Assembly: GCA_035946615.1 (NCBI GenBank)
Contig: DASYZB010000125.1
Span: forward strand, 1-64,000
DNA: 64,000 nt
Reading direction: 5' to 3'
Source of the DNA: Verrucomicrobiia bacterium
GTDB lineage: Bacteria > Verrucomicrobiota > Verrucomicrobiia > Limisphaerales > UBA8199
Shown: piece by piece, positions 15,543 to 24,138 of the stretch
Layout of the letters: each line of letters starts with the position of its first letter
Position numbering within the stretch: position 1 is the first letter of the stretch
Translations under genes and position numbers: made by a program
The notes under the pieces: model-generated
Told to the model about the DNA's origin: nothing
Seen by the model: the letters and a program-made list of their open reading frames with translations, nothing else
Databases searched by the model: none

Positions 15543-16603
15543 GTTTCCCGGTTCAAAACACCAAATGGCCATTTTGGAAGTGGCGCGGCTTGGGCCCGCT
15601 GACGGACCAGCAAAACGAAACCGCCTCCCGCCCGCCATCGAGGGCGATGACCTGGCGGCGCCTGCTCAATGTCGCAGGCCCTTTCCTGGGCCTTTTGCTG
15701 GTTGTCGGATTATTCTCTTTAAGCCCGAGTGTGCGTCCATTTTTCCTGACCGGGGCCAATTTCAAAATCATCCTGACCCAAACCGTTATCGTAGCGGTAG
15801 GCACGTTGGGCATGACGATCATCATTGTCAGCGGTGGAATCGACTTGAGCGTGGGCTCGGTTGTGGCCCTGGCCAGCGTGGTGGGGGCGGTTGTTTTGCT
15901 CAAGGGCCACTCGGTCTGGCTGGCGGCCACCCTGAGCATCGCCGTGGGTGTGGCGGTCGGCTTGCTCAATGGGTTGGTTATCGGAGGGCTGCGAATGATG
16001 CCTTTTATTGTGACCCTCGGCATGATGGGGGTTGCGAGGGGCACGGCCAAATGGCTGGCCGATAACCAAACGGTCAGCGCCCCCGATTCGGTCATCAACA
16101 ACATCATGGACTTAAAGGACCCTACCCGGCTGTTTCCGGTGCCCATCGGGGTTTGGATAACCATCGGGCTGGCCGTGCTGATGAGCATCGTGATGCGCAA
16201 GACCGTCTTTGGCCGGTATCTCTTCGCGCTGGGTTCCAACGAAAACGCCGCTCGGCTGTGCGGCATCCGCGTCCAGCTACAAAAGGTTTTCATCTACAGT
16301 GTAGCGGGAATTTTCTTCGGCTTGGCGGGGCTGTTACAGCTTTCGAGGCTTACTCAAGGCGACCCGACGGTGGCTATCGGGTTGGAACTGGACATCATTG
16401 CAGCGGTGGTCATCGGCGGGGCGAGCCTCAGCGGCGGCAGCGGCAGCATCCTGGGCTCCATGATCGGCGCCCTGACGATGGCGGTGCTGCGCAATGGCTC
16501 CAACCAGATGGGCTGGCCCACCTACATGCAGGAAATCATCATCGGCGCTGTCATCATTCTGGCGGTGGGGGTGGACCAACTTCGCCTGCGCGCCAGAGGT
16601 TGA
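15539..16603 (+). CDS. Sugar-type ABC transporter permease (RbsC-like)
   Basis: The product has 354 residues with about eight to ten hydrophobic segments and the BPD_transp_2 pattern. GGIDLSVGSVVALASVVGAV near the N-terminal third, NGLVIGGLRMMPFIVTLGMM, and LGSNENAARLCGIRV before the last helices are typical of ribose/inositol-type permeases. The N-terminal ~40 residues are a hydrophilic extension. The gene overlaps the binding-protein stop by 4 bases. No ATP-binding subunit is adjacent in this window. Confidence 0.92.
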   Translation: MSFPVQNTKWPFWKWRGLGPLTDQQNETASRPPSRAMTWRRLLNVAGPFLGLLLVVGLFSLSPSVRPFFLTGANFKIILTQTVIVAVGTLGMTIIIVSGGIDLSVGSVVALASVVGAVVLLKGHSVWLAATLSIAVGVAVGLLNGLVIGGLRMMPFIVTLGMMGVARGTAKWLADNQTVSAPDSVINNIMDLKDPTRLFPVPIGVWITIGLAVLMSIVMRKTVFGRYLFALGSNENAARLCGIRVQLQKVFIYSVAGIFFGLAGLLQLSRLTQGDPTVAIGLELDIIAAVVIGGASLSGGSGSILGSMIGALTMAVLRNGSNQMGWPTYMQEIIIGAVIILAVGVDQLRLRARG

Positions 16604-16677
16604 TATTGCCAAGATCGCTTGCTAAGAAGCCCTGAGACCGTATGCTTTAAATATGCCATGAAGGGCTCGCGGAACGA

Positions 16678-16971
16678 ATGGACCGGCTGGAAACTGTGCT
16701 GACCAGTTTCATTTCTGAGGTTCACCAGGACATCGCCGAAATGCGGCAGTGGCGTATGCAATCGCAGAAGCAATGGGGCGAAATTGCGCAAAAGACGGGG
16801 TCCTTCGTCGAGGATATCGTGGCCCCAAACATTCCGCGGCTGGGACAGGAGGTTCATTTTTATCTTCTCCGGCGCAGCCAAAAGCAATTTTCTATCAAAT
16901 CTCAATCGAAGCTTTCTCCCCCTTGCCAAACCGGGTCAGGCAGGTTAAATACTAATGGCAACCATAATTAA
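16678..16971 (+). pseudogene. Fragment of a DUF3782/PD-(D/E)XK-like protein
   Basis: A 97-codon frame starts MDRLETVLTSFISEVHQDIAEM and includes WGEIAQKTGSFVEDIVAPNIPRLGQEV. This is the N-terminal coiled-coil and linker seen in DUF3782-type nuclease-like proteins. The catalytic part that should follow is absent and the tail is low-similarity. The stop lies 16 bases inside the next gene. The likeliest reading is a truncated remnant; a short functional protein cannot be excluded. Confidence 0.5.
16923..16951 (+). promoter_or_regulatory. Candidate promoter for the myo-inositol oxygenase gene
   Basis: TTGCCA (16923-16928), a 17-base spacer and TAAATA (16946-16951) precede the first ATG (16955) by 3 bases. 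If real, the start would be leaderless, or translation would begin at the in-frame ATG at 16985. Confidence 0.42.
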
Positions 16972-17872
16972 TCCTTTATCGGCTATGAATGATTCCAATC
17001 GCCCGCTGGGCACGCTCGAAGAGTGGGAGGATTTCCTGAAAGTGCGCTACCCGGAGGCTGAACCGGCAGCCAAACCTTTTCAGACGGTTAATCCCGAAAA
17101 AAAGAAAGAGCAGTTCCGCAACTACGAAGCGAATGCCCGCCCTTCGGTGCGGGAGTTTTACCGGCTCAACCATCGCTACCAGACGCATGGGTTTGTTCAG
17201 GGCAAACGCAATGAGTATCTGTCTTTAAGCCGCAAGCAGATGAGCACGTGGGAGGCGCTGGAATTCCTGAACACCCTGGTCGATGATAGCGACCCCGACA
17301 CGGACCTGTCGCAGTTGGACCATCTGCTGCAGACGGCGGAACAAATCCGCAGAGACGGCCACCCGCGCTGGTTCATTTTAGCGGGGCTTATTCATGACCT
17401 GGGCAAAATCCTCTGCCTGTTTGGGGAGCCGCAATGGGCCGTCGTAGGCGATACCTTCCCGGTCGGCTGCGCCTGGTCGGACAAGATCGTCTTTCACGAG
17501 TTTTTCAGCGATAACCCGGACCGGGAGAATCCGCAGTTTCAGAGCCGGTTGGGCAATTATGAGGAGCATTGCGGGCTGGACAAAGTGAGGATGTCATGGG
17601 GTCACGACGAGTATCTATATAGTGTGGTGAAGGACTACCTGCCGACCGAGGCCCTCTACATGATCCGGTATCATTCCTTTTACCCGGCTCATCGCGACGG
17701 GGAATATGATTACCTGATGAATGACCAGGACCGGGAGATGTTTCGCTGGGTCCGGGCCTTCAATCCCTACGACCTATATACCAAGAATCAGCAAAAGCCG
17801 AACCTGAACGAGTTGCGGCCCTTCTACGATGAGCTGATAAAGGAGTACCTGCCTCCTACGCTGAAATGGTAG
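16955..17872 (+). CDS. Myo-inositol oxygenase
   Basis: The product has 305 residues. It carries the MIOX HD-type di-iron site: an RYQTHGFV block, the HD pair in [10 protein letters not shown] (H147/D148), [20 protein letters not shown] and FNPYDLYTK. These supply the iron and substrate ligands. The enzyme cleaves myo-inositol with O2 to D-glucuronate. It is a mainly eukaryotic enzyme with scattered bacterial homologues. The in-frame ATG at 16985 is an alternative start that keeps the whole domain. It lies 351 bases after an RbsC-like permease gene and converges on a receiver-like gene with a 4-base gap. Confidence 0.93.
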   Translation: MATIINPLSAMNDSNRPLGTLEEWEDFLKVRYPEAEPAAKPFQTVNPEKKKEQFRNYEANARPSVREFYRLNHRYQTHGFVQGKRNEYLSLSRKQMSTWEALEFLNTLVDDSDPDTDLSQLDHLLQTAEQIRRDGHPRWFILAGLIHDLGKILCLFGEPQWAVVGDTFPVGCAWSDKIVFHEFFSDNPDRENPQFQSRLGNYEEHCGLDKVRMSWGHDEYLYSVVKDYLPTEALYMIRYHSFYPAHRDGEYDYLMNDQDREMFRWVRAFNPYDLYTKNQQKPNLNELRPFYDELIKEYLPPTLKW

Positions 17873-17876
17873 CGGG

Positions 17877-18251
17877 CTACTCCACCTGGAGCGCCTGTTC
17901 CAAAACCTGGGGCAGGTGGTTAAGAATGGCCGTTTCGCTGACCATCAGGGTGACCCCAGCCTGTTGCGCTGCGCTTTGAAGCGTGGCGACCTGCCCCGCC
18001 GCGAACGCTATGACCGGCAAATGCCCTGTTGCCGGGTTGGCCTTGAGCCGGGTAATCGCCTCGCAAACGTTATTGGTGGCTGGTTCGAGATCGGCCAGGA
18101 CCACCATGGGTTTGGCTTGCTGGGCGACCTCGACCAGGAGGGCAGGGTCCGAAAGGGTTTGAACACGATACTTTAAGTCTTGCAGGCGGTTGACAAGCTG
18201 GCTGCCCGGCAATAATCTCTCATACAGAACGAGCGCTAGCGGTTGTGTCAT
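17877..18251 (-). CDS. Degenerate response-regulator receiver domain protein
   Basis: The product has 124 residues from ATG 18251. It has the alternating receiver pattern, with the phosphoacceptor position retained as D54 in VVLADLEP. The N-terminal acidic pair is reduced (LVLYERL). The Thr/Ser switch after the fourth strand is Ala (VIAFAAG), and the conserved Lys is replaced in LMVSETA. It is a stand-alone domain with no output part. It probably acts as a pseudo-receiver or protein-interaction module. Confidence 0.65.
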   Translation of the reverse strand: MTQPLALVLYERLLPGSQLVNRLQDLKYRVQTLSDPALLVEVAQQAKPMVVLADLEPATNNVCEAITRLKANPATGHLPVIAFAAGQVATLQSAAQQAGVTLMVSETAILNHLPQVLEQALQVE

Positions 18252-18369
18252 GCTCCCGAAGGGTGGAGCAGGCTGCATTAAATTGCAAAATGTTTCCCGC
18301 GTTGCGTTCCGCCTTACCGCGCCGGTCGTGTGGGGATGTGCCCTAATCGAAAGGCGAAAGGTTTAGGGC

Positions 18370-18398
18370 TTGACTGGTTTTGTCTATAGACCTAATCT
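18370..18398 (+). promoter_or_regulatory. Promoter of the nusA-infB-rbfA-nrnA operon
   Basis: TTGACT (18370-18375), a 17-base spacer and TAATCT (18393-18398) form a good sigma-70-type promoter. The predicted start is near 18405, giving a ~105-base leader before nusA. Confidence 0.62.
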
Positions 18399-18438
18399 AG
18401 TAGAGAACGGTAAAGATTGCTGGATTGTCCAGCGCGCC

Positions 18439-18471
18439 AAAGTCGGAAGAGTTCAATCTGCCGACTTTTTT
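18439..18471 (+). terminator. Intrinsic terminator/attenuator in the nusA leader
   Basis: A perfect 8-base stem AAAGTCGG (18439-18446) / CCGACTTT (18461-18468) with a 14-base loop ends in a run of six T (18466-18471). It lies between the promoter and nusA. A GCTGGA/TCCAGC hairpin (18419-18433) precedes it and a GTTCCCC/GGGGGAC hairpin (18472-18490) follows directly. Attenuation of nusA expression is inferred. Confidence 0.62.
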
Positions 18472-18508
18472 GTTCCCCTGGAAGGGGGACCGTTCATTGA
18501 AAAGACGT

Positions 18509-19789
18509 ATGAACGCCGATTTTTTAGCAGTGTTGGAGTTTTGGGAACGAGAGAAAGGAATCAACCGGGAAATCCTGGTTGGGGCCGTCGAGGAGGCGTT
18601 GTTGTCGGCTGCAAAGAAGGCGGTTGGGCCGGCCAGGGAATTGCGTGTGGTCATCGACCAGAAAACCGGCGATATCAGGGCTTTTGCCAAACTCATTGTT
18701 TCGGAAAAGGTCATTTCCAAGCACGATCAGATTTCCGTCTTCGACGGGCGCCGCATTAAACCCGATGCCCAGGTGGGGGAAGAACTGGAAGTGGAGGTGA
18801 CTCCCGTCGGTTTTGGACGGATTGCGGCTCAATATGCCAAGCAGGCGCTGATGATGCAGATTCGGCGGGCGGAAAAGGCGCTGATTTTTACAGAATTCAA
18901 AGATCGGGTCGGGGATATCATCAGCGGGACGGTGCGTCGTTTCGAGCGCTCGGATGTGCTGGTGGACCTTGGGAAGTACGAGGCGCTGTTGCCCAATCGC
19001 GAACGGGTCCCGAGCGAGGAGTACCAGGTTGGGGAGCGCATCCGGTGTTATGTCAAAGCAGTCGAGCAGGGTCCCCATGGCCCCGAGATTATTCTCTCCC
19101 GCTCAGACCCGCGTTTTGTTTTGAAGCTGTTCCAGCTCGAAGTCTCTGAAATCAACGATGGGACCATTGAAATCAAAGGAATCGCGCGCGAGCCCGGGTT
19201 TCGGACAAAGCTGGCGGTGTGGACGCGCGATGAGAAGGTCGATCCGGTGGGCGCCTGCGTTGGACTGCGCGGCCAGCGCGTGAAAAACATCGTGCGCGAG
19301 TTGAATAACGAGAAGGTGGACATCATCCGCTGGGACCCCAACGTGCGGATGTTTATTACAAATGCCCTGGCGCCCGCCAAGTTGAAGTCGTTCGAGATCG
19401 ACGAAACCAACAAAAGGGTTAAGATTATTGTCAGCGAGGATCAGCTTTCTTTGGCGATTGGGAAACGGGGTCAGAATGCGCGGTTAACCTCGAAGCTGAC
19501 GGGCTGGCAAGTGGATATTGTAGCGGAAGTGGTGGTGACCAAAGGTTTTGAAGAAAAGGTGGCCGAGGCGGTGGAGCTGCTGGCCTCCATTCCCGGCATC
19601 TCTCGTGAGCAGGCCGATGTGTTGGTCCATCACGGCTTGACCCGTTTGGAAGATTTATTGCAGGCCGACGTGAGCGATTTGGCTGGAATAGCGCAGGTAG
19701 GCGAGCAGGCAGCGTCCATTTTGGAAGCGGCTCGCGCGGAAGCGGCCCGCCGCACCATAAAGGTCGGCGAAGCGCCGGTTTCCGGCTGA
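18509..19789 (+). CDS. nusA: Transcription termination/antitermination protein NusA
   Basis: The product has 426 residues from ATG 18509 (MNADFLAVLEFWEREKGINREI). The frame is open further upstream but runs into the leader hairpins. Domains in order: the N-terminal RNA-polymerase-binding domain, an S1 domain (GDIISGTVRRFERSDVLVDL), two KH domains (VGACVGLRGQRVKNIVREL and LAIGKRGQNARLTSKLTGW), and a C-terminal helix-hairpin-helix region (IPGISREQADVLVHHGLT). NusA controls pausing, termination and antitermination. rimP, which usually precedes nusA, is absent. Confidence 0.96.
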   Translation: MNADFLAVLEFWEREKGINREILVGAVEEALLSAAKKAVGPARELRVVIDQKTGDIRAFAKLIVSEKVISKHDQISVFDGRRIKPDAQVGEELEVEVTPVGFGRIAAQYAKQALMMQIRRAEKALIFTEFKDRVGDIISGTVRRFERSDVLVDLGKYEALLPNRERVPSEEYQVGERIRCYVKAVEQGPHGPEIILSRSDPRFVLKLFQLEVSEINDGTIEIKGIAREPGFRTKLAVWTRDEKVDPVGACVGLRGQRVKNIVRELNNEKVDIIRWDPNVRMFITNALAPAKLKSFEIDETNKRVKIIVSEDQLSLAIGKRGQNARLTSKLTGWQVDIVAEVVVTKGFEEKVAEAVELLASIPGISREQADVLVHHGLTRLEDLLQADVSDLAGIAQVGEQAASILEAARAEAARRTIKVGEAPVSG

Positions 19790-19875
19790 GTATGACAAAA
19801 AAGAAAGTTTCGGTGTTTTGGCAACCAAGCCTATGAAGGCTGTACGGCAAAGCCCGCCCGAAGAGTTAGAGATTT

Positions 19876-22407
19876 ATGCCCGTTCGTATTTACGACATTT
19901 CAAAAAAACTCGGCTTGGAGAACAAAGAAGTTCTTGCCAAAGCCAAAGAATTGGGCATTGCCGCCGCGCGAGTCGCCTCGAGTTCGCTGGATAAGATCAC
20001 CGCCGAATACCTCGAACAGCAGTTAATTCTGCTGCATCCTCAACCGTCCTCTCCGGCTGCTCCGCCCGTTGCCGCTCAGGCGGTCCCTCTTGCAAACGAG
20101 CCCATCACAATCGTTAACCCGCCGCCTGCAGAGGCCTTAGCCCAGGAACCTGAGACGATTGTCACTACGGCTACCAGCACCGCCGTCCTCGAGCCCGAAA
20201 ACGCCCCGGCTGAAGCTTCCCAGATGGTGGAAGAAGCGCCGGCTATGGCTCCCGAAGCCATTGCTCCGGCCCATGAGCCCCAGGTCGAGGAGGCCCCGCC
20301 ACCACCCCCGCCTCCCGCTCCCGCTCCAGCCCCGCCTGCCGCTCCGCTCCCGCCACCCCGGCCTAAAGTTGGCGATAAGGTGGGCTTCATCAATTTGCCC
20401 AGCAAGCCGGTATTGAAATCGAGCGAAAAACCCAGCGCCGTTAAGCTGCCGCAGCGCCCTGCCGAGCACAGGCGCCCGGAGATTCACAAACGCGGCGACA
20501 TCCGGACGGTCCGTGGCGCGCCCGCTCCCTCCGGCCCTGCGGTTCCGACTGCGAAGTTTCCTTCCCAACCCAAGCAGGCCGGAAGGCCCGAGGCGGCGAA
20601 ATTGCCGCCTGAGGCGCCGGTAATCACGATAAAACCGCCCATTGTAGTGCGAGAGTTGGCCGAGCAGCTCAAACAAAAGCCCTTCAAAATTATTGCGGAC
20701 CTGATGCAATTAGGCGTGTTTGCCACGGTGAACCAGTACATCGAAGAGCCGGTTGCCCAAAAGGTTTGCGCCAATTACGGCTACCGGTTCGAGGTCGAGA
20801 AACGCGAGCGCGGCAGCGGGCTAGTGCATGCTCCGATCAAAAAGGTGGAGCTGGATGTCGAAGATAAACCCGAAGAACTGGTTGCGCGCGCGCCGGTGGT
20901 CACCATCATGGGGCATGTCGATCATGGGAAAACGACGCTGCTGGATGTGATTCGCAAGTCCAATGTGGCTGCCGGCGAGGCTGGCGGTATCACCCAGCAT
21001 ATCGGCGCCTACACGATCTCCTTCCCACATCCCGAGCGGAAAAACGAATTGGCGCAGATTACGTTCCTGGATACTCCCGGCCATGCCGCTTTCAGTTCGA
21101 TGCGGGCACGGGGCGCCAATGTGACTGATATCGTGGTTTTGGTGGTAGCGGCCAATGACGGCGTCATGCCCCAAACCATCGAGGCGCTTAACCACGCCAA
21201 GGCTGCCAAGGTCCCAATTCTGGTTGCGGTCAATAAAATGGACCATCCCAACGCTGACGCGCTGAAGGTTCGCAAGCAACTGCAGGATAAGGACCTGGTC
21301 CCCGATGATTGGGGTGGCGACACCATCTTTGTCGATGTCTCTGCCCTGACAAAACAGGGAGTGGATAAACTGATTGAAATGTTGTTGCTGCAGGCCGACC
21401 TGCTCGAGCTCAAGGCCAACCCCAACCGCCGCGCCAAGGGCAATGTCATCGAGTCCGGCTTGGAGCCCGGCGGTCCGACCGCCACCGTGCTGGTGCGCAA
21501 AGGCACTCTGCGTGTTGGGGATGTGATCATCTGCGGCCAGTACTATGGGCGAGTGCGCGCTCTGATTAATGAGGAAGCCAAGCGGCTCAAGGAGGCGGCC
21601 CCCTCGGTGGCTGTGCGAGTGCTGGGCTTGAATGGAGTGCCCGAGGCGGGATTGGAGTTCAGCGTCGTTGAGGATGAGAAAGCCGCCCGCGATCTGGCTG
21701 AGCAACGGGCGCTCGAAGCCAAGGCGCTGGGACAGGAACAACCCAGGGCGAAAGTCACCCTCGAAAACCTCTTCGCTCAGCTTGAATCGACTACCTCCAA
21801 GGCCCTCAGGGTCGTTGTTAAAGCCGATACCCAGGGCTCGGTTGAAGCGATCGTCGAGGCGCTGAGGAAAATTGAATCCGACAAGGTAGCTCTCGAGATC
21901 ATTCACAGCGCCGTGGGCACTATTACCGAATCAGATGTTGCCTTGGCCTCTGCCTCGCGAGCCGTGATTCTGGGGTTCCATACCCGGGTCGATAGCGGAG
22001 TGGCCGACAAGGCCAAGCACGAAGGCGTGCAGATTAAGCTCTATGCCATCATCTATGAACTGATTGACCAGGTCAAAGAAGGCATGGCGGGATTGCTCGA
22101 ACCACTCCTCAAGGATGTCACGGCGGGTGTCGCCGAGGTCCGGAAAATCTTTGAGCTCTCAAAAGGCGCCCCGGTGGCCGGATGCATGGTCGTGAGCGGG
22201 CGGATTGTCAAAGGCAAAGCGCGCATTCGCCGGCGCAAGGAGATTATCTACGAGGGCCTGACCCAATCGCTTCGCCGGTTCCAGGACGAGGTCAATGAAG
22301 TGCGCGCCGGGATGGAGTGCGGCATCCGCATCGAGGGTTTCAGCGAGTTCCAGGTTGGAGACAATATCGAATGTTATACGGTTGAGAAGGTGGCGCAAAA
22401 GCTATGA
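19876..22407 (+). CDS. infB: Translation initiation factor IF-2
   Basis: The product has 843 residues. An N-terminal IF2_N domain (MPVRIYDISKKLGLENKEVL) is followed by a ~200-residue linker rich in Pro, Ala and Glu with a run of seven prolines. A second IF2_N-like domain (VRELAEQLKQKPFKIIADLM) precedes the GTPase domain: G1 GHVDHGKTT at about residue 345, G3 DTPGHAAF and G4 NKMD. The C-terminal domains end in FSEFQVGDNIECYTVEKVAQ. IF-2 brings initiator tRNA to the 30S subunit. It is 86 bases after nusA in the classical order; the ylxR/L7Ae genes often found between are missing. Confidence 0.97.
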   Translation: MPVRIYDISKKLGLENKEVLAKAKELGIAAARVASSSLDKITAEYLEQQLILLHPQPSSPAAPPVAAQAVPLANEPITIVNPPPAEALAQEPETIVTTATSTAVLEPENAPAEASQMVEEAPAMAPEAIAPAHEPQVEEAPPPPPPPAPAPAPPAAPLPPPRPKVGDKVGFINLPSKPVLKSSEKPSAVKLPQRPAEHRRPEIHKRGDIRTVRGAPAPSGPAVPTAKFPSQPKQAGRPEAAKLPPEAPVITIKPPIVVRELAEQLKQKPFKIIADLMQLGVFATVNQYIEEPVAQKVCANYGYRFEVEKRERGSGLVHAPIKKVELDVEDKPEELVARAPVVTIMGHVDHGKTTLLDVIRKSNVAAGEAGGITQHIGAYTISFPHPERKNELAQITFLDTPGHAAFSSMRARGANVTDIVVLVVAANDGVMPQTIEALNHAKAAKVPILVAVNKMDHPNADALKVRKQLQDKDLVPDDWGGDTIFVDVSALTKQGVDKLIEMLLLQADLLELKANPNRRAKGNVIESGLEPGGPTATVLVRKGTLRVGDVIICGQYYGRVRALINEEAKRLKEAAPSVAVRVLGLNGVPEAGLEFSVVEDEKAARDLAEQRALEAKALGQEQPRAKVTLENLFAQLESTTSKALRVVVKADTQGSVEAIVEALRKIESDKVALEIIHSAVGTITESDVALASASRAVILGFHTRVDSGVADKAKHEGVQIKLYAIIYELIDQVKEGMAGLLEPLLKDVTAGVAEVRKIFELSKGAPVAGCMVVSGRIVKGKARIRRRKEIIYEGLTQSLRRFQDEVNEVRAGMECGIRIEGFSEFQVGDNIECYTVEKVAQKL

Positions 22408-22507
22408 ACCGCGCGGCAAAACTGAGGCATTTCATTTTGAAGAGGCTCAACGATCGATCCTCACAGGGCGTTATGCGTTGGTTTCTCATTTAAGGTTCGA
22501 TGAATTT

Positions 22508-22870
22508 ATGCCTTCTCTACGGCTCCAACGAGTGCGCGAGTTGCTCAAACGCGAGATCGGCGAAGTCATTCGGCGGGAGTTTCCCGTCAGCGAAGCCGGT
22601 CTGGTTAGCGTCAACGATGTGGATGTGGCTGGGGATTTGCACTCAGCGCTTGTCTTTATCAGCATTCTGGGGACTGCGGAGCAGCAAAAACGCGGCCTGG
22701 ACCTGCTCAGCCGGCACCGCAAACGCATTCAGGGTTTGGTCGCCCGTGCGGTTGTGCTCAAATACACCCCCACCCTTAAGTTCTTGATCGATGATTCCGT
22801 CGCCCGCGGCAACCGCGTTTTACAGATCATCGAGGAGCTCGAAAAATCCAATCCGAGCACAACCGAATAG
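22508..22870 (+). CDS. rbfA: 30S ribosome-binding factor A
   Basis: The product has 120 residues from ATG 22508 (MPSLRLQRVRELLKREIGEVI). A longer open frame upstream overlaps infB and lacks homology. The RbfA KH-like fold shows as SVNDVDVAGDLHSALVFISI and LKYTPTLKFLIDDSVARGNRVLQII. It assists maturation of the 16S rRNA 5' region and 30S assembly. It lies 100 bases after infB. Confidence 0.93.
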   Translation: MPSLRLQRVRELLKREIGEVIRREFPVSEAGLVSVNDVDVAGDLHSALVFISILGTAEQQKRGLDLLSRHRKRIQGLVARAVVLKYTPTLKFLIDDSVARGNRVLQIIEELEKSNPSTTE

Positions 22871-22985
22871 CTGTGCAGACGGCATCGCATCGGCCTTTCC
22901 GCTGGCGTCACGGCCAATCACTCCGGTTCGGCCAAAACCGCGATGAGGAAATGATAAAGGCACTGGTCATCAAAGATGGCACCGG

Positions 22986-23972
22986 ATGAAACCTCACCCC
23001 AAAATAATTGGCCGCATCATTGAAGTCATCGAGAACAGCAGCAACCTCTGTGTTGTGGGCCATATTCGGCCCGACGGCGATTGCGTGGGGTCGCAACTGG
23101 GCCTGACGCTTGCGCTGGAGAATGCAGGCAAGAACGTCTGCTGTTGGAATGAAGACTGTATTCCGCAAAAGTACAAGTTCCTGGACCCGGACCACACCAT
23201 TCAAAAACCCAAGCGCGGCTTGAAGTTTGATTGCGTGGTGGCGACCGATGCGGCTAGTTTCGACCGGTTGGGCAAGGTGGGGTCGTTCATAGGGGCCCGG
23301 CGGACCCTGATCAACATCGATCACCATGAAAGCAATACGCGATATGGTGATCTGAATTGGGTTTCAGGCCGTGAACCTTCCACCGGCGAACTCATCTTCC
23401 ATTTGCTTAAGATTGCCAAGTGGCCGATCACCAAAACCATTGCCGATTGCCTCTTTGCCGCTGTCTCAACCGACACCGGCTCGTTCCAGTACGCCACGAC
23501 ACGGCCTGGCACTTTTCATACGGCGGCGGAATTGGTCCGGCGCGGGGCCGACCTGGCGCGCATCTGCGATGAAGTGTACCAGTCTTATCCCCTGTCGCGT
23601 GTGCGGTTGCTCAAGCACGTCTATAATCATTTCCGCCTCACGCATCAGAACCAAATCGGTTATTTCTGGCTCAAGAAAGCCGACTTCGCCCGTTCCGGCG
23701 CCCAGAGCTGTGATTCCGAAGGCCTCATCGATCATGTCCGTGCTATCGAACCAGTGGTAGTCGCGTGCGTCTTCGAGGAGATCGAGCCCGAATTGACGCG
23801 CATCAGCCTGCGCTCGAAAAGCCAAAAAATTAACGTCAATGAAATCGCTGCCCAGTTCGGCGGGGGTGGGCACATGGCCGCCGCCGGCGCGCGCATAGCC
23901 GGCAAACCGCTCTCGGTCCAGCGCAAGGTCATCGCCGCGATCAAAAAGGCCCTCGATTCGGCCGAGCTTTAA
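22986..23972 (+). CDS. nrnA: DHH-family oligoribonuclease / pAp phosphatase NrnA
   Basis: The product has 328 residues. DHH-domain metal motifs are present: GHIRPDGDCVGSQLG, VATDAASFDRLG, NIDHHESNTRYGDLNW and AVSTDTGSFQY. The DHHA1 substrate loop is AQFGGGGHMAAAGARI. NrnA degrades short RNA oligonucleotides and dephosphorylates 3'-phosphoadenosine 5'-phosphate. It is the last gene of the nusA operon, 115 bases after rbfA, an arrangement also seen in Firmicutes and other bacteria. Confidence 0.94.
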   Translation: MKPHPKIIGRIIEVIENSSNLCVVGHIRPDGDCVGSQLGLTLALENAGKNVCCWNEDCIPQKYKFLDPDHTIQKPKRGLKFDCVVATDAASFDRLGKVGSFIGARRTLINIDHHESNTRYGDLNWVSGREPSTGELIFHLLKIAKWPITKTIADCLFAAVSTDTGSFQYATTRPGTFHTAAELVRRGADLARICDEVYQSYPLSRVRLLKHVYNHFRLTHQNQIGYFWLKKADFARSGAQSCDSEGLIDHVRAIEPVVVACVFEEIEPELTRISLRSKSQKINVNEIAAQFGGGGHMAAAGARIAGKPLSVQRKVIAAIKKALDSAEL

Positions 23973-23983
23973 CAGAAGCGGTA

Positions 23984-24085
23984 TTAACAAAAGCAAACGA
24001 AGGAACGAAGGCCGCCCCTTCTCCGCCCACGTTCGCTTCTTTGTTTCCTTCGTTTGCTTCTGTTAACGCCCCTTCTGTTAACGCC
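23984..24085. repeat. Long inverted repeat of the AACGAAGG type with a tandem tail
   Basis: Left arm 23984-24010 (TTAACAAAAGCAAACGAAGG and following) pairs with right arm 24039-24066, about 21 of the first 22 positions matching, around a 28-base loop. CTTCTGTTAACGCCC then occurs twice in tandem up to 24085. It sits just after nrnA and could act as a terminator-like hairpin, but it lacks a T-run. Related sequence occurs at 35092-35190 and, weakly, near 360-400. Confidence 0.65.
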
Positions 24086-24138
24086 CCACTTGCCTAAACA
24101 GGCCAATTGGGCATTAGTAGTTCGGGAGCTTTGACACC

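Noticed and set aside
20821-21906. 361-codon open frame on the minus strand
   Set aside because: It is antisense to the infB GTPase region and has no recognisable protein features.
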